NCBI GenBank assembly: GCA_033439795.1
Contig: JAUTDP010000002.1
Location: 2,356,001-2,420,000, forward strand
Reading direction: 5' to 3'
DNA length: 64,000 bases
DNA from: Sordaria brevicollis
Taxonomy: Eukaryota > Ascomycota > Sordariomycetes > Sordariales > Sordariaceae
This document shows, piece by piece, positions 22,162-35,273 of the stretch. Made by a program: the position numbers and the translations under genes. Position 1 is the first letter of the stretch. The number at the start of each line of letters is the position of its first letter. The notes under the pieces were generated by a model. That model was not told the DNA's origin. It saw only the letters and a program-made list of their open reading frames with translations, and did no database searches.

Positions 22162-25100
22162 TCATTGAATAATGATTCGCTTATCCTTTTCTGCTTGCGC
22201 GAGATGGTCGTCAAGTATTCTCTTAGCCGACCTGGAGGACTCCGCTGGAAGCCACCTCTTCTTCGTTGCATCCGACTGAACCTTCCACATTTCATAGTCC
22301 TTCTTCTTAGCTTCCTCTAGTGGCATCACCTCCCCACCCCAAACCACCCAGTCCAACTCCGCCTTGTCATCCGTATCTGTCTCTGTTTCTGCATCTTCTG
22401 ACTCTTCTGACTGTGGTTCTGTCTCTGTCTCCGTCTCTGCCGGCGTAGCACTACTGCTACTTCCAAACAGCAAGCTCTTTACCCTATCGGGTATCTCAAC
22501 AAGCGAGCTCAACCTATCCGATCCATCATCCCCAAGCTGCTCCGTGAAAATCTCGTACTTGAAGGCCGAGCACCGCACCAGCTCGTCCAGCACGGCCAGC
22601 GCCAGACCCTTGGCAACTATCTCCCGCGACTCCGGCGTTGGATCGGGCCACCACCATGTGGACGACCGGTCGCTGGTGATGTTCAATTCGTCTTGCACAT
22701 CTCCCCTCATCACCCACTCCTGAACAGCCTTTGCCCACAAGTCCATGGAATATTGCACGCGGCGCTTGTTGCGGGCAGCTCTGAGTTCATCGGTGCCCCA
22801 GTGGTAACCTCCAAAATCTATTTGTCCGATATACACGCCGTCTTTTTCGCTCGCGGCAGCCTTGTTTTTGAACACCTCACCGTTCCACAAGACGTTCGCT
22901 TTGCCCAGGTTGAGGCCCAACACCTTAGCGGCCGAGGCGGTGGTCTTGTTGGCGAGTGGTGAGGGAAGCTTGACGATACGGTTGCTGAAGTCGGTGGTTA
23001 GGGCGTCGACCGCAAGCGGGTGGAGAGGGGCATCGCGGATGCGGGGCCAGCTCTCAAACCATCTTGGGCCGCCGTAGTATCTGTAGAGCTCGCAGAGGAG
23101 CAGGGATTGGATGCGGGCCTTGGCGAGAAGGGTGGCGGCGGCGGGCGGTGAGATCTTGGGCCTTCCGATCGTGGTGGTGATGAGCGGCTTCGAGCTACCG
23201 GCAGTTGACAGCGTTTCCGTTTGTGCCTCCTTCAACCCTCTGAACCTGCCTATCATTTCCTGATTTTTCTTCTCGCGTTTCTTTCTATTCCTCCATATGC
23301 GTGCCCACTTGGCAAATAACTCCTCTCTTTCCTTCACCAGGTCTTCCCTGTTCCGCTCCAACTCCTCCCGGTGCTGATTCCGTCCAGTTGGGTGTAGGGC
23401 TGTTGGCGGGAAAGCGTCGCGCGAAACGCCTCCGCCTCCGTGGTGTGAGGCGTCGGTAATTTTGTGCGAGCTTCCGGTTGAAGCAATGTTGTCTTGCTCC
23501 TCCGGAGCAGCAGCGGCGGCCACCTTCCGAGGCCTACCGCGCTTCTTCGGAGTCTCTTCCTCGGCAGGAGTAGCCACCTTCCGTGGCCTACCTCGTTTCT
23601 TGGGCGCTGGGGTTTCTGGCTCGGGAGAGAATTGTGTCGCGGGAGTTTCGGAATCCACCTTCTTTGGTCTTCCTCTTCTTTTGGGCACAGGGGTAGCTGA
23701 CGTTGGCACTTCTGGGCTTGATCCCGGTTCCTTCGCCGATTCTGCAGGTCTTTCTGTAGACTCGGTATCCTTTACTTCCAATACAGGTTTCGAGGCGTTG
23801 GTCTTCTTGACTTGGCGGGTCGCTTTAAGTGCCTGTGAGCCCCTTAGACGTCCCTCCTCGGTCGCCTCGACCTTTCCTGGTTGCTGTTCAATGGTAGCGG
23901 TTGTAACAGCAGCTGTCTCTTGAAACCTGGCCTCTTCCGGTTGTCGTGCTTCCTCCTCTATCCGGAGCGTTTCCCTCTCAGCCTTTTCCTTCTTTTTCCT
24001 CTCCTGAGTCTTGAGCCTCCACTGCCGCATTATCCTGCTCATCCTTGCTTTCTTCCTCTCCTCCTTCGCGACCCTCCTCCTCTCCCTCTTCCTCTGAATC
24101 TTCTCTCTCCTCTTCCTGCTCTTCTTCTCTTTCTCAGCCAGTGCTCTCTCCTCTAGCACCAACTTCCACAACGCTCTGCCCCTGGCAACCATCTCTTGCA
24201 TCGTCAGCTTTTGCTTACGCTCGATGTCCGCCATAGCCAGCTTGATGGCGTGCGCATATGACCCGCCGTCCGTCCGCGACCGCCTGGCCGACTGCTTGTT
24301 CTGCGTCCATTTCTGCCGGCCCGCCCCGTCTTCGGTATAATATCGTGGGTCGTCCCACGGTTGCGGCTCGCCCCGTAACATGTCTTCCACCAAGTCATCC
24401 CAGGCATCCTCCTGCTCCGCGTCGGGCATATCCTCGCTGACGAGCTCCTGGTACTTGTCGGCCCATCGCTGGCGTCGCTGGAATTTTTGGCTGAGCACTC
24501 GACCGAGGTATTCGGACTGCGGCTTGCGCAGGCGCAGGAAAGCGTGGCCGCCGAGTTCGTCGAGGGTAGGTACCTTACGCACGCCGCCGGAGAGCTTCTC
24601 CAGCGGCAGCGGACGCACGGTCGGGACAAAGGTCGGCGGGCCGCTGCCACTCGGGTTCGGGATCTTGGTCAGCAGAGGGACGTTGTCCGGGTTTGGCCCC
24701 CATCTTTTCTTGAGCTTCTCTTCCTCTTGGCGCTTCTTTTCGCGTATGGCGAGGACGCGTTCGTTGTTCTCGCGCAGAAATTGGAGAACGTCGGCGTGGG
24801 CCGGGGAGGACTCGTCGCGCGCTTGTGTCAGCAGCTCGAGGAAGCGGTAGCCTTTGTTGAGGGCGGAATTGACCAGGCGCAAGCTGATCTCGGAGCTGTT
24901 GCGGCGGAAGCCATTGCGAATGAGGGCGCGAATGGGGTTTTGCTTCTCGTCTAGAGCTGTAGCGACATCATGGGGGAGAGGGACACGGTAGCCCGCGCGC
25001 AAAAGAGCTCTGAAGAGAGCTTTGCCTGTTTTGTTGAAGAGCTTCCGTTAGGACTGTCTGAAAAAGAACAGTGCTAGAAACAGAAGTGCTTACATGCGAA

Positions 25101-25264
25101 GCGATGCCGCGAATCGCAGCCGGGCTTAATGAAAGCAGGCATTCATCTGTTGAGCCGCGGGGTTCATGACCCGTTCGAAAGTTGTAGAGTCGAAGTTTTG
25201 TTTTCCGGACCAAAAATGGATTTCGGGAAAGATACACAGAGTGGAGACCTCGGATCAGTGACAT
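22162..25264 (-). CDS. LYR-motif (Complex 1 LYR family) protein with three AT-hooks
   Basis: Two exons, 25094-25264 and 22162-25041, phase 0, about 1016 residues. The intron ends CTAACGGAAG, a branch site very close to the acceptor. The N-terminal ~55 residues are basic and could be a mitochondrial leader. KALFRALLRAGYR (LFR at ~66-68) and PIRALIRNGFRRN give the LYR-domain pattern, the family that binds acyl-carrier protein and assists mitochondrial Fe-S or respiratory-complex assembly. The middle is a long Lys/Arg/Glu coiled-coil-like region, then three AT-hooks: PKRRGRPKK (~509), PKKRGRPRK (~538) and PKKRGRPRK (~555). The C-terminal ~300 residues form a folded, aromatic-rich domain I do not recognise (GQIDFGGYHWGTDELRAARN, WWWPDPTPES). 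Much longer than ordinary LYR proteins (about 100 residues). Location is ambiguous: LYR and leader suggest mitochondria, AT-hooks suggest DNA binding. Confidence 0.78.
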
Positions 25265-25773
25265 AATTTATCTGATCTTTAGCAACAGACGCGCGCTGTC
25301 ACGTGTGCCCACTTATACTCTTCAGCGACATGCTAAGGCTCGACTAGTCATGATATTACCTCTAGATTTGTGAAGTTTCTTGTTTATGTAAGTTCTGGTG
25401 TCTTCCTTGAACTACAGTGGTCCCATATTTCTAGGGTCATAGGGAGTTTCGTATATAGATAGACATGGTAAATCTGCCAGTATCTCTTTGTGTCTCTTGG
25501 CTATCTGATCCAGTGTCATTGTATATACGCAAAGTCGCCAGAGTTGAGGGAAACATTGCTGTCTTATCAAATCATTCACGTTATTGCCGAAACGGCCACC
25601 TCTGTACCATAGTAAAGCGTCATAACCTTGGTTTGCATACGAACTGTCCAATGCTTCCCTAGCTCCCATAATGAAACCCCAAACACCAGAACATGATATG
25701 AACATCCGCCAGAATGTGTGTAAAAAGACTGTTGCTTCTATCGATATAGTCCGTGAACGATACCGGTAGTTGT
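25265..25773. other. gene-free stretch
   Basis: Between the LYR gene start and the Mms2 3' end. One open minus-strand frame of about 97 codons (25412-25705) has no recognisable features and is not called. Confidence 0.6.
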
Positions 25774-26477
25774 TTACTTGTACATGGGGTACTTGGAGCC
25801 CTCGGGAGGCTGGGGAAGCTTCTTGTGCTCTTCCATGTACCTACAATGCCGAATTGTTAGCGCCTTCCTGATGTCCTTATTTCAAATGTAGCTTTGTTTC
25901 CGGGCCCGACATACTTTCTGATGGCAATGAGGGCAGCCTCAAGGCTCAAAGGGTCCTCTTTGGGGCGGGGGTTTCTCGAAAGCTCGGCGGAAATGCGAGT
26001 CCAGTCGCGGAGGATGCCGACGTAGTTGGGGTCGACGCGGCCGTCAGTTTGGCTAACACCGGGAAGGTTGATCTGGCTGACGAAGTGGATGACGGGAGGC
26101 TCCTTGGGATAGTTGGGGCCGCACTCCATCTTGAGTTCGTAGATGCGGTTCTCGTGGTTACCCTATGTAGACCTGGGTTAGTCGGGCGCCGGCTATGAAG
26201 ATGACGGCGATGACGGCGAGAATAATCGTACGTGAGGAGGACCCCAGATGGTACCGGTCCAGTGGGTCATGAGGATATCCTCGGGGTCTTCGAGGCCGTA
26301 GGAGCAGGCACCTATATCGGATGAAGAAGACCGTCAGTACATCATCGAAGTCGAACATCCGTAGCGCATCGCAATAAAGGCAACAACATATGGAAACGCA
26401 CCTGCGCCCATTCCCTTCTCGCCCTTCTCGAGCTCGGCGAGGAGCTTAAAGTTGCGGGGCACCTGAGCAACCGCCAT
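25774..26477 (-). CDS. mms2: Ubiquitin-conjugating enzyme variant Mms2/Uev1
   Basis: Catalytically inactive E2 variant that pairs with Ubc13 to make Lys63-linked ubiquitin chains in error-free post-replication repair. Four exons, 26402-26477, 26232-26311, 25915-26162 and 25774-25840, all phase-consistent, give 156 residues. Seen: VPRNFKLLAELEKGEKG at the N-terminus, MTHWTGTIWGPPHGNHENRIY (the region equivalent to the E2 beta-meander), YPKEPPVIHFVSQINLP and the NYVGIL segment. The active-site Cys of true E2 enzymes is absent, as expected for a UEV. Slightly longer than yeast Mms2, with the extra residues at the C-terminus. Confidence 0.95.
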
Positions 26478-27432
26478 TGTGTCTTGATGCGTCTGTCTGG
26501 CGATGGGTGGTTTGGCAAAGAGGCAGAAGGGAGAAATAAAATGGAACTGGATTTGGAGACAATCACAACCACAAAGACGGGAACACTGGACTGCCTGGCA
26601 GATCTGTTTGCGCAACCGATGAAAGTGGAAGACAGAAGCAGAGTGATGCAAGGCGCGCACCGGAACGAATTCCAGGCTGTTGGGCGCGGCCGTGGGGCCC
26701 TGCAACGTGCTGCATCTGTCGCTGTCAGGCCCGCCCCAGCAGAACGGCAGGTGCGGGGACCAAACGCTACCACAAGTGGGGTGTATAGTCGGGCGGTGAA
26801 CCATTCTGCCGGGCGTGTGTTAATTACAATTACCTAATGTGACAAGAGCTACCTCCGAGCTTCCTGTTGGTCCGTGCCTTCCGTTAAACTAGCGGGCCGT
26901 AGACAGTGAACACGGAGCTTCAGTTGACGGCAACCACTGAAGCCGTCCCGTCCCGGCGTACACTATCACGGCGCATCCCGTCCCTGACCTTTCTTTCAAC
27001 GACACTTCATCGTCCTTGATGATCTATACCCAAACATCCGGATTCCACCATATCGTGGATTTAGATTTAAGAGAAAACAACGTTCAGAAAGGGGCGTGTT
27101 TGTGACCAATTACTCGGCTGTTGTTTATTTCGACTTTAATGACCTCCCTCTACCTTCAACTTCAACCAGCTTCAGCCATCAAGGTCACAAGATCCCTTGT
27201 CTACCAACCATAGGGTGTTTGCTTGTCATCACTTAACATCATCACCGCAACAACGACTTGGAATCAATACCGCCGGATCACAGCCTCTATTGGCCTTTCA
27301 ACAGCCCACGACGACGCGCGTTCATTTCCACGTTAACGACACTTTGCCCTGACCTTGTCCGTTCACCGATCCAGTATCTCAGCACTCTTACTCTGATGCT
27401 GGCTACTTGACCTTGAGTTCCGGAATGCCATC
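26478..27432. other. divergent intergenic region
   Basis: Upstream regions of Mms2 (minus) and Mon2 (plus). Contains no open frame with recognisable content. The right half (about 27000-27430) is probably the Mon2 leader. Confidence 0.6.
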
Positions 27433-30400
27433 ATGACCGCCCAATTAGTGGCATCTGAGCTTGCCAACCTCATCCAGGAAAGCAAGCGCAAGAACAATGA
27501 CTTGCGCCAGGTCAGGATTTTTACCTATCTCGTTCATGGAAATCCAAGTGCTAAGACTACCGATGGAGACAGGCAGCTGAAAAGTCTCTGGAAGAACTCA
27601 AGAGTCTAAGAGTGACATCTGAATCTCAGATATCTGAAGGTGTGTGTTTGTTGTTCATTACGCTGAGGGCATGATGACCAACTTCACGTGTCATGTTCCA
27701 TCCAAGCTTACACTCTCCTAGAACTCTCACAACGCTCAAACTTTGTCAACCCCTTTATTATCGCCTGCGGCACCAAAAATGTTAAATTCACCGGCATTGC
27801 CATTGTTTGTCTCCAGCGGCTCATCGCTTCACGCGCCCTGCCCAGATTCAAGCTGAGCCAAGTTCTTGAAGCGTTACAACAGGCCACGTCAGCTGGCTTG
27901 GATGTTCAGCTCAAGATCCTCCAGGCCCTTCCGTCCTTACTTTCCAACTACGCTGCCGAGGTCAAGGGCGAGCTTCTGGTTACCGCCCTCAACATTTGCT
28001 TCATCTTGCAATCTAGTAAAAATGCTATTGTCAACAATGCCTCGGCGGCAACTCTCCAACAGCTTGTGGTGTCAGTCTTTGACAAAGTAGTAGCTGAAGA
28101 TAGTGAGTGTCTCATCTTGCCCAATACTCCACAAGTATCACGATTCTAACCACTGATGGCAGGTGCTGGAGGCGAGGTTGAACATGTTGGAGAGGCTCCT
28201 ACACAGGACGGGCCAGTACCAGTCCAGGCTGCGGCCATGGATGCATACAGGGTATTTACTTTCCCCCTTTGTTTTCGTGCATGGGCCATCACGTACTGAC
28301 TCGATAGGTCTTCAACGATATTTGCCTATTGACAGAGAACCAACGGCCCGAGTACCTTCGGTTTTCTGGCATGCCTCAGACGTTCGGTCTTGAACTGATA
28401 GAATCCGTCTTGACCAACCATGCCGCCATTTTCACTACTCACCCCGAGCAGGCCGACATCTTGCGCACTCGGGTTATGCCCTTCATCATTAGTGCTCTTC
28501 GTGGCAAGCCCAACTTTGCAACCAGTGTCCGTCTTGTCCGCATTCTGTTCACCTTGCTCCGACGTCATCTCTCTGTTCTCCCTTCAGAAAGCGGAGATGC
28601 TCTCGACATCCTTACTCAATTGCTGGACCAGGACACTGCATTGTGGAAGCGGTCTCTCTGCATGGAAGTGTTCAGAGGCATCTTTGCCGACCATACCCTG
28701 CTTCGGCGCATCTTCATGCTTTACGACGCTAAGGAGGGCGAGAAGAATATCCTCAAAAATCTGACAGCCACCTTTGTGCGCGTCAGTACAGAAAAGCCGA
28801 CTGTAATTGGCCTTGGTCTTCAGTCGACATTACCTGTTGCCAACCCATATGCGAACGCTGTTGCCTCTACAGACCAAGCCATGCTCGAAGCCAGTGGTGT
28901 TACAGGCATCATATCCGCTTCAGCCAGCTCAGATGGCCATAACACGGGCATCAGCACCCACTGGAGCACCATGCGCTCTCCATGCATAGACCAACTTGAC
29001 AAGACAGACCCTCCAAGCATTCCAGAGTCATATGTGTACAGTCTAACATTGGCCTGCATCACTTCATTGTCAGAAGGCCTGGCAAAGTTTATATTGCCTC
29101 TTACCGTGCCTAGTGAGGGCCGAAGGAAGAAGAGTGCGAAACCAGAAGGCGGGCGAGACTCACCTGCTTTGACCGCCGATGAAAGACCTAGCACACCCGG
29201 TGAAGGTTCCAGGCTCCGGGAAAGATCGACCTCTTTCAAGCGGAACCCACTTCCAGTCAATCCCTTGACGCTGGAAACCCACCCCTTGTATCCAGAGATC
29301 AAGGTCTGCGCGGCGTTTATTGATGAGTGCTGGCCGGCAATCCTAGCCACATGTTCTACCTTCCTATACTCCGCACTCGACTCAGAGTATTATCATGGCC
29401 TGGTTAGGGCTTTCCAAAAGTTTGCTCATGTGGCTGGGTTGCTTCAGCTTACTACTCCGCGTGACGCCTTTCTCACCACGCTTGGCAAGGCTGCTGTACC
29501 ACCAAATGTCTTTACAGCTTGCCTCAACTCCAGCTCCTACAGGAGGGACACTCCAGCATCAGCGACTTCAGAGACGGGAGCCGGCCTGTTCAGCAATGCC
29601 CGCGGTTTGCTTACTGCAGACAGTGCCTCGGCCCAGGTAGCTGATAAGCAGAGGCAGCATTCCATGGATATCACTCCTGCTACCCTCAATACACGGAACT
29701 TGTTGTGTCTTCGTGCTCTCCTGAACCTCGGGATTGCTCTGGGCCCTACTCTGTCTTCTACTTGGAGGATTCTTCTCGAGACACTGCAGCAAGCAGACTT
29801 TGTCTTGTTCACCTCGGGTAAGGCGGCAGGAAGGACACCACTCGCGGCTAAGGGCCCCGATCAGCAAGCCGAGCAGGAAGCCAGCGTTCTTCTGTCGAAT
29901 TTCAACACCGAGATCCGTGCAGTAGAAACCGCTGCTTCCCGGCTTTTTGAGAGCACGGTTGACTTTCCCAATCCCGCTTTCGTGGAAATTGTAGAGGCAG
30001 TCTGCGCTCTTCTTGTGAAGCATGTCGAGACACCCTCTTCTGAGAACACAGGGCAGGCGCAACCGTCGCCTCCTCCGGGTCCTCTCCGAACCCCCACTTT
30101 CACACACAAGAGGGTCCTCAGTATCACAACATCTCCGGGGGCAGGAGCCAACCAAGAAGACCAGTTCGCTCTTGCCAAGTTGGGAGACCTCGCTTCCATC
30201 AACATGGAACGCTTGCTATCTTATGCCCCGGAAACATCAGGCTGGACGCCGTTGATCAACGAGCTCATCAACACGCTTAGTTCATCTACTAATACATCTC
30301 CCGTCAGAGCGCGCGCCGCTGAAACGCTTGTGCGTATTCTTCTAGAGGCTGCTGGATCCGTTGCAACTCAGCAAGAAGACATCCGCGGTCCCATTCAGAT

Positions 30401-33099
30401 TCGTATTCTCGAAGCATTCCACAACTCGCTATCATCTCTTCAGAACGAGGGTCGGGAGGTGTCCCTTAGCAATCACGCTACCGACATGGACATCCACCGA
30501 ATCGTTCTCGAAGGACTCAAAGGCCTATTAGAGAACTGCGGCGAGAGTCTTGTACAGGGCTGGGATACCATCTTTGCCATTATCGATACGATCTTCGTCA
30601 AAGAGGACCTACCCCAAGAGGCTTCATCCTCTACAACACCCCGACTAATGACGCGCTCAGTCAAACTAATCAGGCCCTCCTTTGCTTCTTTGCAGCTAAT
30701 ATGCTCTGACTTCTTACCGTCGCTACCCAATCTTTGTTTTCTCAACCTGGTTGACACCTTGTACAAGTTTTGTACTCAGGATGATGATCTAAACGTCGCT
30801 TTAACTGTAAGTTACCACTATACTCGTGATGTGTAACACCACTAACACCAGTCAGACCGTTACCTTCTTCTGGGCCATCTCAGACTTCCTTTCTAACAAG
30901 ACCAAGGCCATGTCTCTTACACAAGACATGGTCAACGACTCGGGTGATGAAGCGCTGCTCAAACTGGCTTCTGATCCTTCACATCAAGATTCCGGCGGCG
31001 CACTGTGGATGCTGCTTCTACTGAGACTCACCTCGGTCGCCACAGACCAGAGGCTTGAGCTGAGAAACAGTGAGTGATGTGAAATCGGGCATGTAATGAG
31101 ACTAGCTAACGATATTTCAGGTGCCGTACAAACTCTGCTTCGGATCATCTCCGCCTACGGGGATAGCCTGAGCCCAGAGGCCTGGTTGATCTGCATCAGA
31201 TCCGTGATTCTAAGACTTCTCGCGTCGATAGAAGACGAGCTTCGGGCGGTTCATAACAGCCCAGCTAAGGCGAACGACAAAGAAGGCTGGACAGATACGG
31301 CTAACGTTGTAATCCGGGGCGTTTCTGGACTGTTTGCTTCCTACCTCCAAGTGCTGCTGGGTCATGAAGACTTCGCCACCACTTGGGAGCAGCTTCTTGG
31401 CCATTTTGCGAGAATGCTGGACGTCCAAATACTCGACATCAATGCCTCCGTATACAGTGCGGTTCGCGAAATCCTGAAGAGCTGCGCTGAGCACGTCAAG
31501 CCAAGACTCGGCAAGCCCAGCTTGGACTTGACATGGGATCTCTGGTCCAGAGGGATTCCCGTTCCAGAAGATGGAAAGGACGACAAGTCATCAGACAACC
31601 AGAAGTGTCTTTTGGTCTGGGTTGAGGCCCTACTAGAACTCTATGGACTTATCAAGGACGATTTCGGCGTGGAAAGGATCCGGCGGATGCTTACTCTACT
31701 TAGAGACGCTATGCAGCATGCCACCCCCGGAGCGTACGCCAGCGACACCGAGTATGTCACGCCGTTGCAAGGCCGTATCCTCCAAGTGTTCTGTACTGTC
31801 CAGACAGACGTCCCGGGAGTTCCGTCTGCCATGATCACCCAGATCGCCGAGTTCGTCTCGCTGGCATTTGCTCCGGAGAATCCCGACAAGCCGGCATCAG
31901 AAAAGCGTACTTATGTTGCCATGTCCAAGGAGAGCATGTCTATCTTGCAATCCCTTGTCATCAAACATGCCGCTGAAATCGACATCTATGAGACCGGCGC
32001 GTTCGCCACGGCGCTCGCAGCTTTGGCTAAACCGATCATCCTCAAGTACAAGTTCAGGATCGTTACCAAGTCATCGCAACCATGGAGAGAGGCAACAAAG
32101 ACAGTCCTTGCCGTGCTCGAAGCAACACTTCCCCATATCCGCGCGATAGATAAGGCTCGATCCACCGTTCAAGAGATCTGGCAGATCATCGTATCCATCG
32201 CCAACGGGATCATCAGCGCCGATTGCTCCATCGCGCCCACCGGCACGGACATCATGGACGACCAAAAGTTCGACATCTCCTCCTTCCACAAGCTGAGACA
32301 GCTCATCATCCCAGCTCTCGGCGCCGAGGTCATTCTTGATAAGACCAGGAAAGCCTACGCCGAGGGACTCTTCCGGACATCCATCATCCACGCGCCCGCA
32401 CCCGCCGAGGCTCTAATCATCTACGGACCGGAGGAGGATCACGAGCACGACAATGCCAATGGCACCAATGGCACCAGTAACGGCAACGGTAACGGCGACC
32501 ACCCCGCCGTAGACCTCGACCTCCTCTACAAACAACGACGCGGCCGCACCATCGACCCCCCTTCCACTCAACGCAGCGCAATGGCAGAAGTTTGTCTCGA
32601 CGAGCTATTCGCGCTAGTCGCCATTCACGAAGAGGACTCTCCTGCGCAACCCTCCCCGTCCTCCACCGCCACCGCCACCGCCACCCCTCCTCCTCCTTCA
32701 TCTTCCCCCAACCCCGAACCAAAACAGTCTCAACACGAATCAACCCACCCCCTCCACGTCCAACTATCCCTAACCGCAGCACCCTACCTCATCCTCCGCT
32801 GCGCTTTATCCATCCGGTCCTACGTAGCCGACCAACCTCTCCGCGGCCGCATGCCCCAACCGCTTTCTCAGCGAAAAGAACTTTATCGCATCTTGAGGGG
32901 GTTGATCGACCTCAGGTCCGAACCGGATGCGATACCGGATACGCCAAACGTGGATAGCGAGACGAAGAAACATCTTTTGAGGTTATATCCGTTGTTGGTT
33001 AGCATGGTTAAAGTGGCCGGGACGAGTGGGGATGATAAGGTGTTGAAAATGGTTGGGGAGGCGTTGGATGTTGTGGGAGGGGAGTTGGGTTGTAAATAG
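27433..33099 (+). CDS. mon2: Mon2/Ysl2-type Golgi-endosome trafficking protein
   Basis: Large scaffold related to the big ARF-GEFs but without a Sec7 domain. In yeast it acts with Neo1, Dop1 and Arl1 at the trans-Golgi/endosome. Seven exons: 27433-27510, 27573-27639, 27722-28102, 28163-28251, 28308-30806, 30856-31069 and 31121-33099, phase-consistent throughout, giving about 1768 residues. The N-terminal exons carry the DCB-type helices (LVASELANLIQESKRKNNDL ... KFTGIAIVCLQRLIASRALP). The centre has HUS/HDS-like helical repeats, and TVTFFWAISDFL in exon 6 is a hallmark of Mon2. Glycine/Asn-rich and Pro/Thr-rich inserts (nt 32450-32500 and 32640-32760) interrupt the C-terminal part. A 17-G run lies just after the stop. 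Confidence 0.9.
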
Positions 33100-33110
33100 T
33101 TTGGTGGTGA

Positions 33111-33127
33111 GGGGGGGGGGGGGGGGG
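33111..33127 (+). repeat. Homopolymer run of 17 G
   Basis: An unbroken G17 tract twelve bases after the Mon2 stop codon. Length is error-prone in assemblies. Confidence 0.8.
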
Positions 33128-33835
33128 TTGATGGCTAAGAGGGGAATGGATTGTGGAAGGGGATGAGGAGTGAAGGATGCGATCTGGCTGTGCGGAAGAT
33201 GGGATAGAGTATTATGAGATGGTAAGATGGGACGAGATGAGGATGGGACGGGTAGGATCTGGATAGGTATGGTCTAGAAGAGGCTCGAATGGGGATGACA
33301 TCAGCTATGAGTGTGCAAGAGGGAAGGGTAATGGCGGTTAGATGGGATTTTCTAGCCCACTGGAAAAGGCTGTTGGTAATGAGTAGAGACGTTGTAGGAG
33401 GTAGTAGAGCACGATGGTTTAATCAAAGTTTACGTTTTAGTCTTTTCATCCCTTTTCCTCAGTTGCTGAAGTCTACTGTGATCGACTTATTCGTGCCATT
33501 GCTAAAACGCCATGCATGCTATGGTTTCATAATCGCGCCTTGCTTCTCTTCTAATACGTACAAATGTTATCTTTGATGAGTGCTTCCAATCTCTTTTTTT
33601 CTTTAACCAGAGACATGGGAAAGGGAAAAGAGGGAGGGGTGAGTAATAACACAACTAAACGAACCAGGCTTAACACGCCACAACCACAACAACCTCTGGC
33701 CATTGCTCGTCAAATCGACCGACATCATCAACCCAGCCAGTAGATATTCGGGTCATGCTTAGGCCACTGTACCTCATCTTCCTTCTTCATCAGATTCTTC
33801 CTCTTGTCCGTCCTCTTGTCAGCCAAGTCCGGTTT
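33128..33835. other. gene-free convergent intergenic region
   Basis: 3' flanks of Mon2 (plus) and the stomatin-like gene (minus). G/A-rich purine stretch after the G-run, then T-rich DNA. The open plus-strand frame entering the stomatin gene is antisense. Confidence 0.6.
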
Positions 33836-35273
33836 CTAGCGCTGTTCAGTAGCCTGATCGAACCCCTTGACAATATCATCCACCACCGCCGGCGACGCCT
33901 GCTGACCAGCACCAGCGGCCGCAGGCAAAGCCTTTTGCTTCTCAGCCAGATTCTCCTCGCCCTGCTGCTTATCAAGCAATTGCTTCGCCATGCTCTTAGC
34001 CTGCGCATCACCCACCTTCCCATACACGCTCAACGCAGTAGCAATCATGCCACCAATATCGCCCACGTTGCCCGGGACCACGACCGCAGTCCCTTCCTTA
34101 GCCAGTTTACCAAACGCATCGACATACTTCTCCGCCACGCTGAGGGAGACAGCATTCTGCGCGCTATCCGCCCCCTCCCTAATCGCCCTCGCAACCGCCT
34201 CAATCCCACCCGCCGTCGCCACGGCCTTGAGACGAATCGCCTCCGCCTCACCGCTAGCGCGGTTAATTTGCTCCGCCTTCATCGCCTCGGACGCCAAGAT
34301 GACAGACTGCTTCTTACCCTCGGCGATGTTGATGGCAGACTGGCGCTGACCTTCGGACTCCAAAATCTCGGCGCGCTTGGATCTCTCGGCCGTGACTTGG
34401 CGGTGCATGGCCTCGACCACGGGTTTAGGAGCGTGGATGTCCCGGATCTCGTAGCGCAGGCACGTCACGCCCCACGCTTGCGCGGCTTCGTTGATGGCGG
34501 CCGTGATGTTGATGTTGAGCGCCGCGCGCTCCTTGAGGACGTGGTCGAGCGTTAGCTGGCCGATCTCGGAGCGCATGGTCGTTTGCGCGAGCTGGGTGAT
34601 GGCGTATTCGGCGTCTTCGACGCCGTAGCTGTTGGAGAGAGGGGGTGTTAGCTTGGGGTTTGGATAGAGTGGGGGAGAGGGATGGGAAGGAGGTAAGGGG
34701 ACGAGGTGAGAAGCAGGAGGAAGGTAAAAGGAACGGGAGGGAACGAAAGGACTGAGAGAGCAAAACATACCTCGCCTTGTAAGCATCAAACACCCTCGTG
34801 TACAACACACCGTCAAGCTCGAGTGTCACGTTGTCGGCCGTGATGGCGCTCTGGCTGGGGATCTCGAGGGCGACTTCCTTGAGAGACTTGACGTAGGCGA
34901 TGCGGTCGATAAAGGGGAGCAGGATCGCCAGACCGGGCTGCAAGATCTTATGAAACTTGCCCATGCGTTCGACGATCCAGGCTGTCTGCTGAGGCACGAA
35001 GCGGATGATGGTGTTGGCGGGTAACGAGGGCTTCTGGAAGTACGTGGGGATGCCGCCGTGGCCACCGAAGCCGCCTGATGGGATGGCATTGTTGGAAGTG
35101 GTGTGGAAGTTTGCTGCTGAGCTTGGTGCTGCTGTCGTGGAAGCGGGGAGGAGAGCTGGACGACGGGTAGAGAGGGTTCGCGCCGACGAGGTGGTGGTGG
35201 TTGTGAGGAGTCGTTGCTGGTGTCGCGCGAGGGGCGCAAGGGCCCTTTGTGTTGTTGCTCTCGTCATGGTCAT
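33836..35273 (-). CDS. Mitochondrial stomatin-like protein (SLP2 type, SPFH/prohibitin fold)
   Basis: Inner-membrane scaffold protein of the SPFH family; SLP2 organises cardiolipin-rich domains and membrane proteases. Two exons, 34771-35273 and 33836-34628 (phase 2; 142-nt intron), about 431 residues. The first ~65 residues are rich in Arg/Ser/Thr/Ala and lack acids, a mitochondrial presequence. The SPFH domain starts at IIRFVPQQTAWIVERMGKF and runs through YGVEDAEYAITQLAQTTMRS, LDHVLKERAALN, WGVTCLRYEIRDI. The coiled-coil flotillin-like segment follows (EILESEGQRQSAINIAEGK ... AEAIRLKA). The C-terminus is Ala/Gln-rich. A second ATG two codons in is possible. Strong family match. Confidence 0.95.

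Noticed and set aside
25412..25705. 97-codon minus-strand open frame
   Set aside because: No recognisable motif and no splice signals tying it to a neighbour.
33755..34555. 266-codon plus-strand open frame
   Set aside because: Antisense shadow of the stomatin-like gene.
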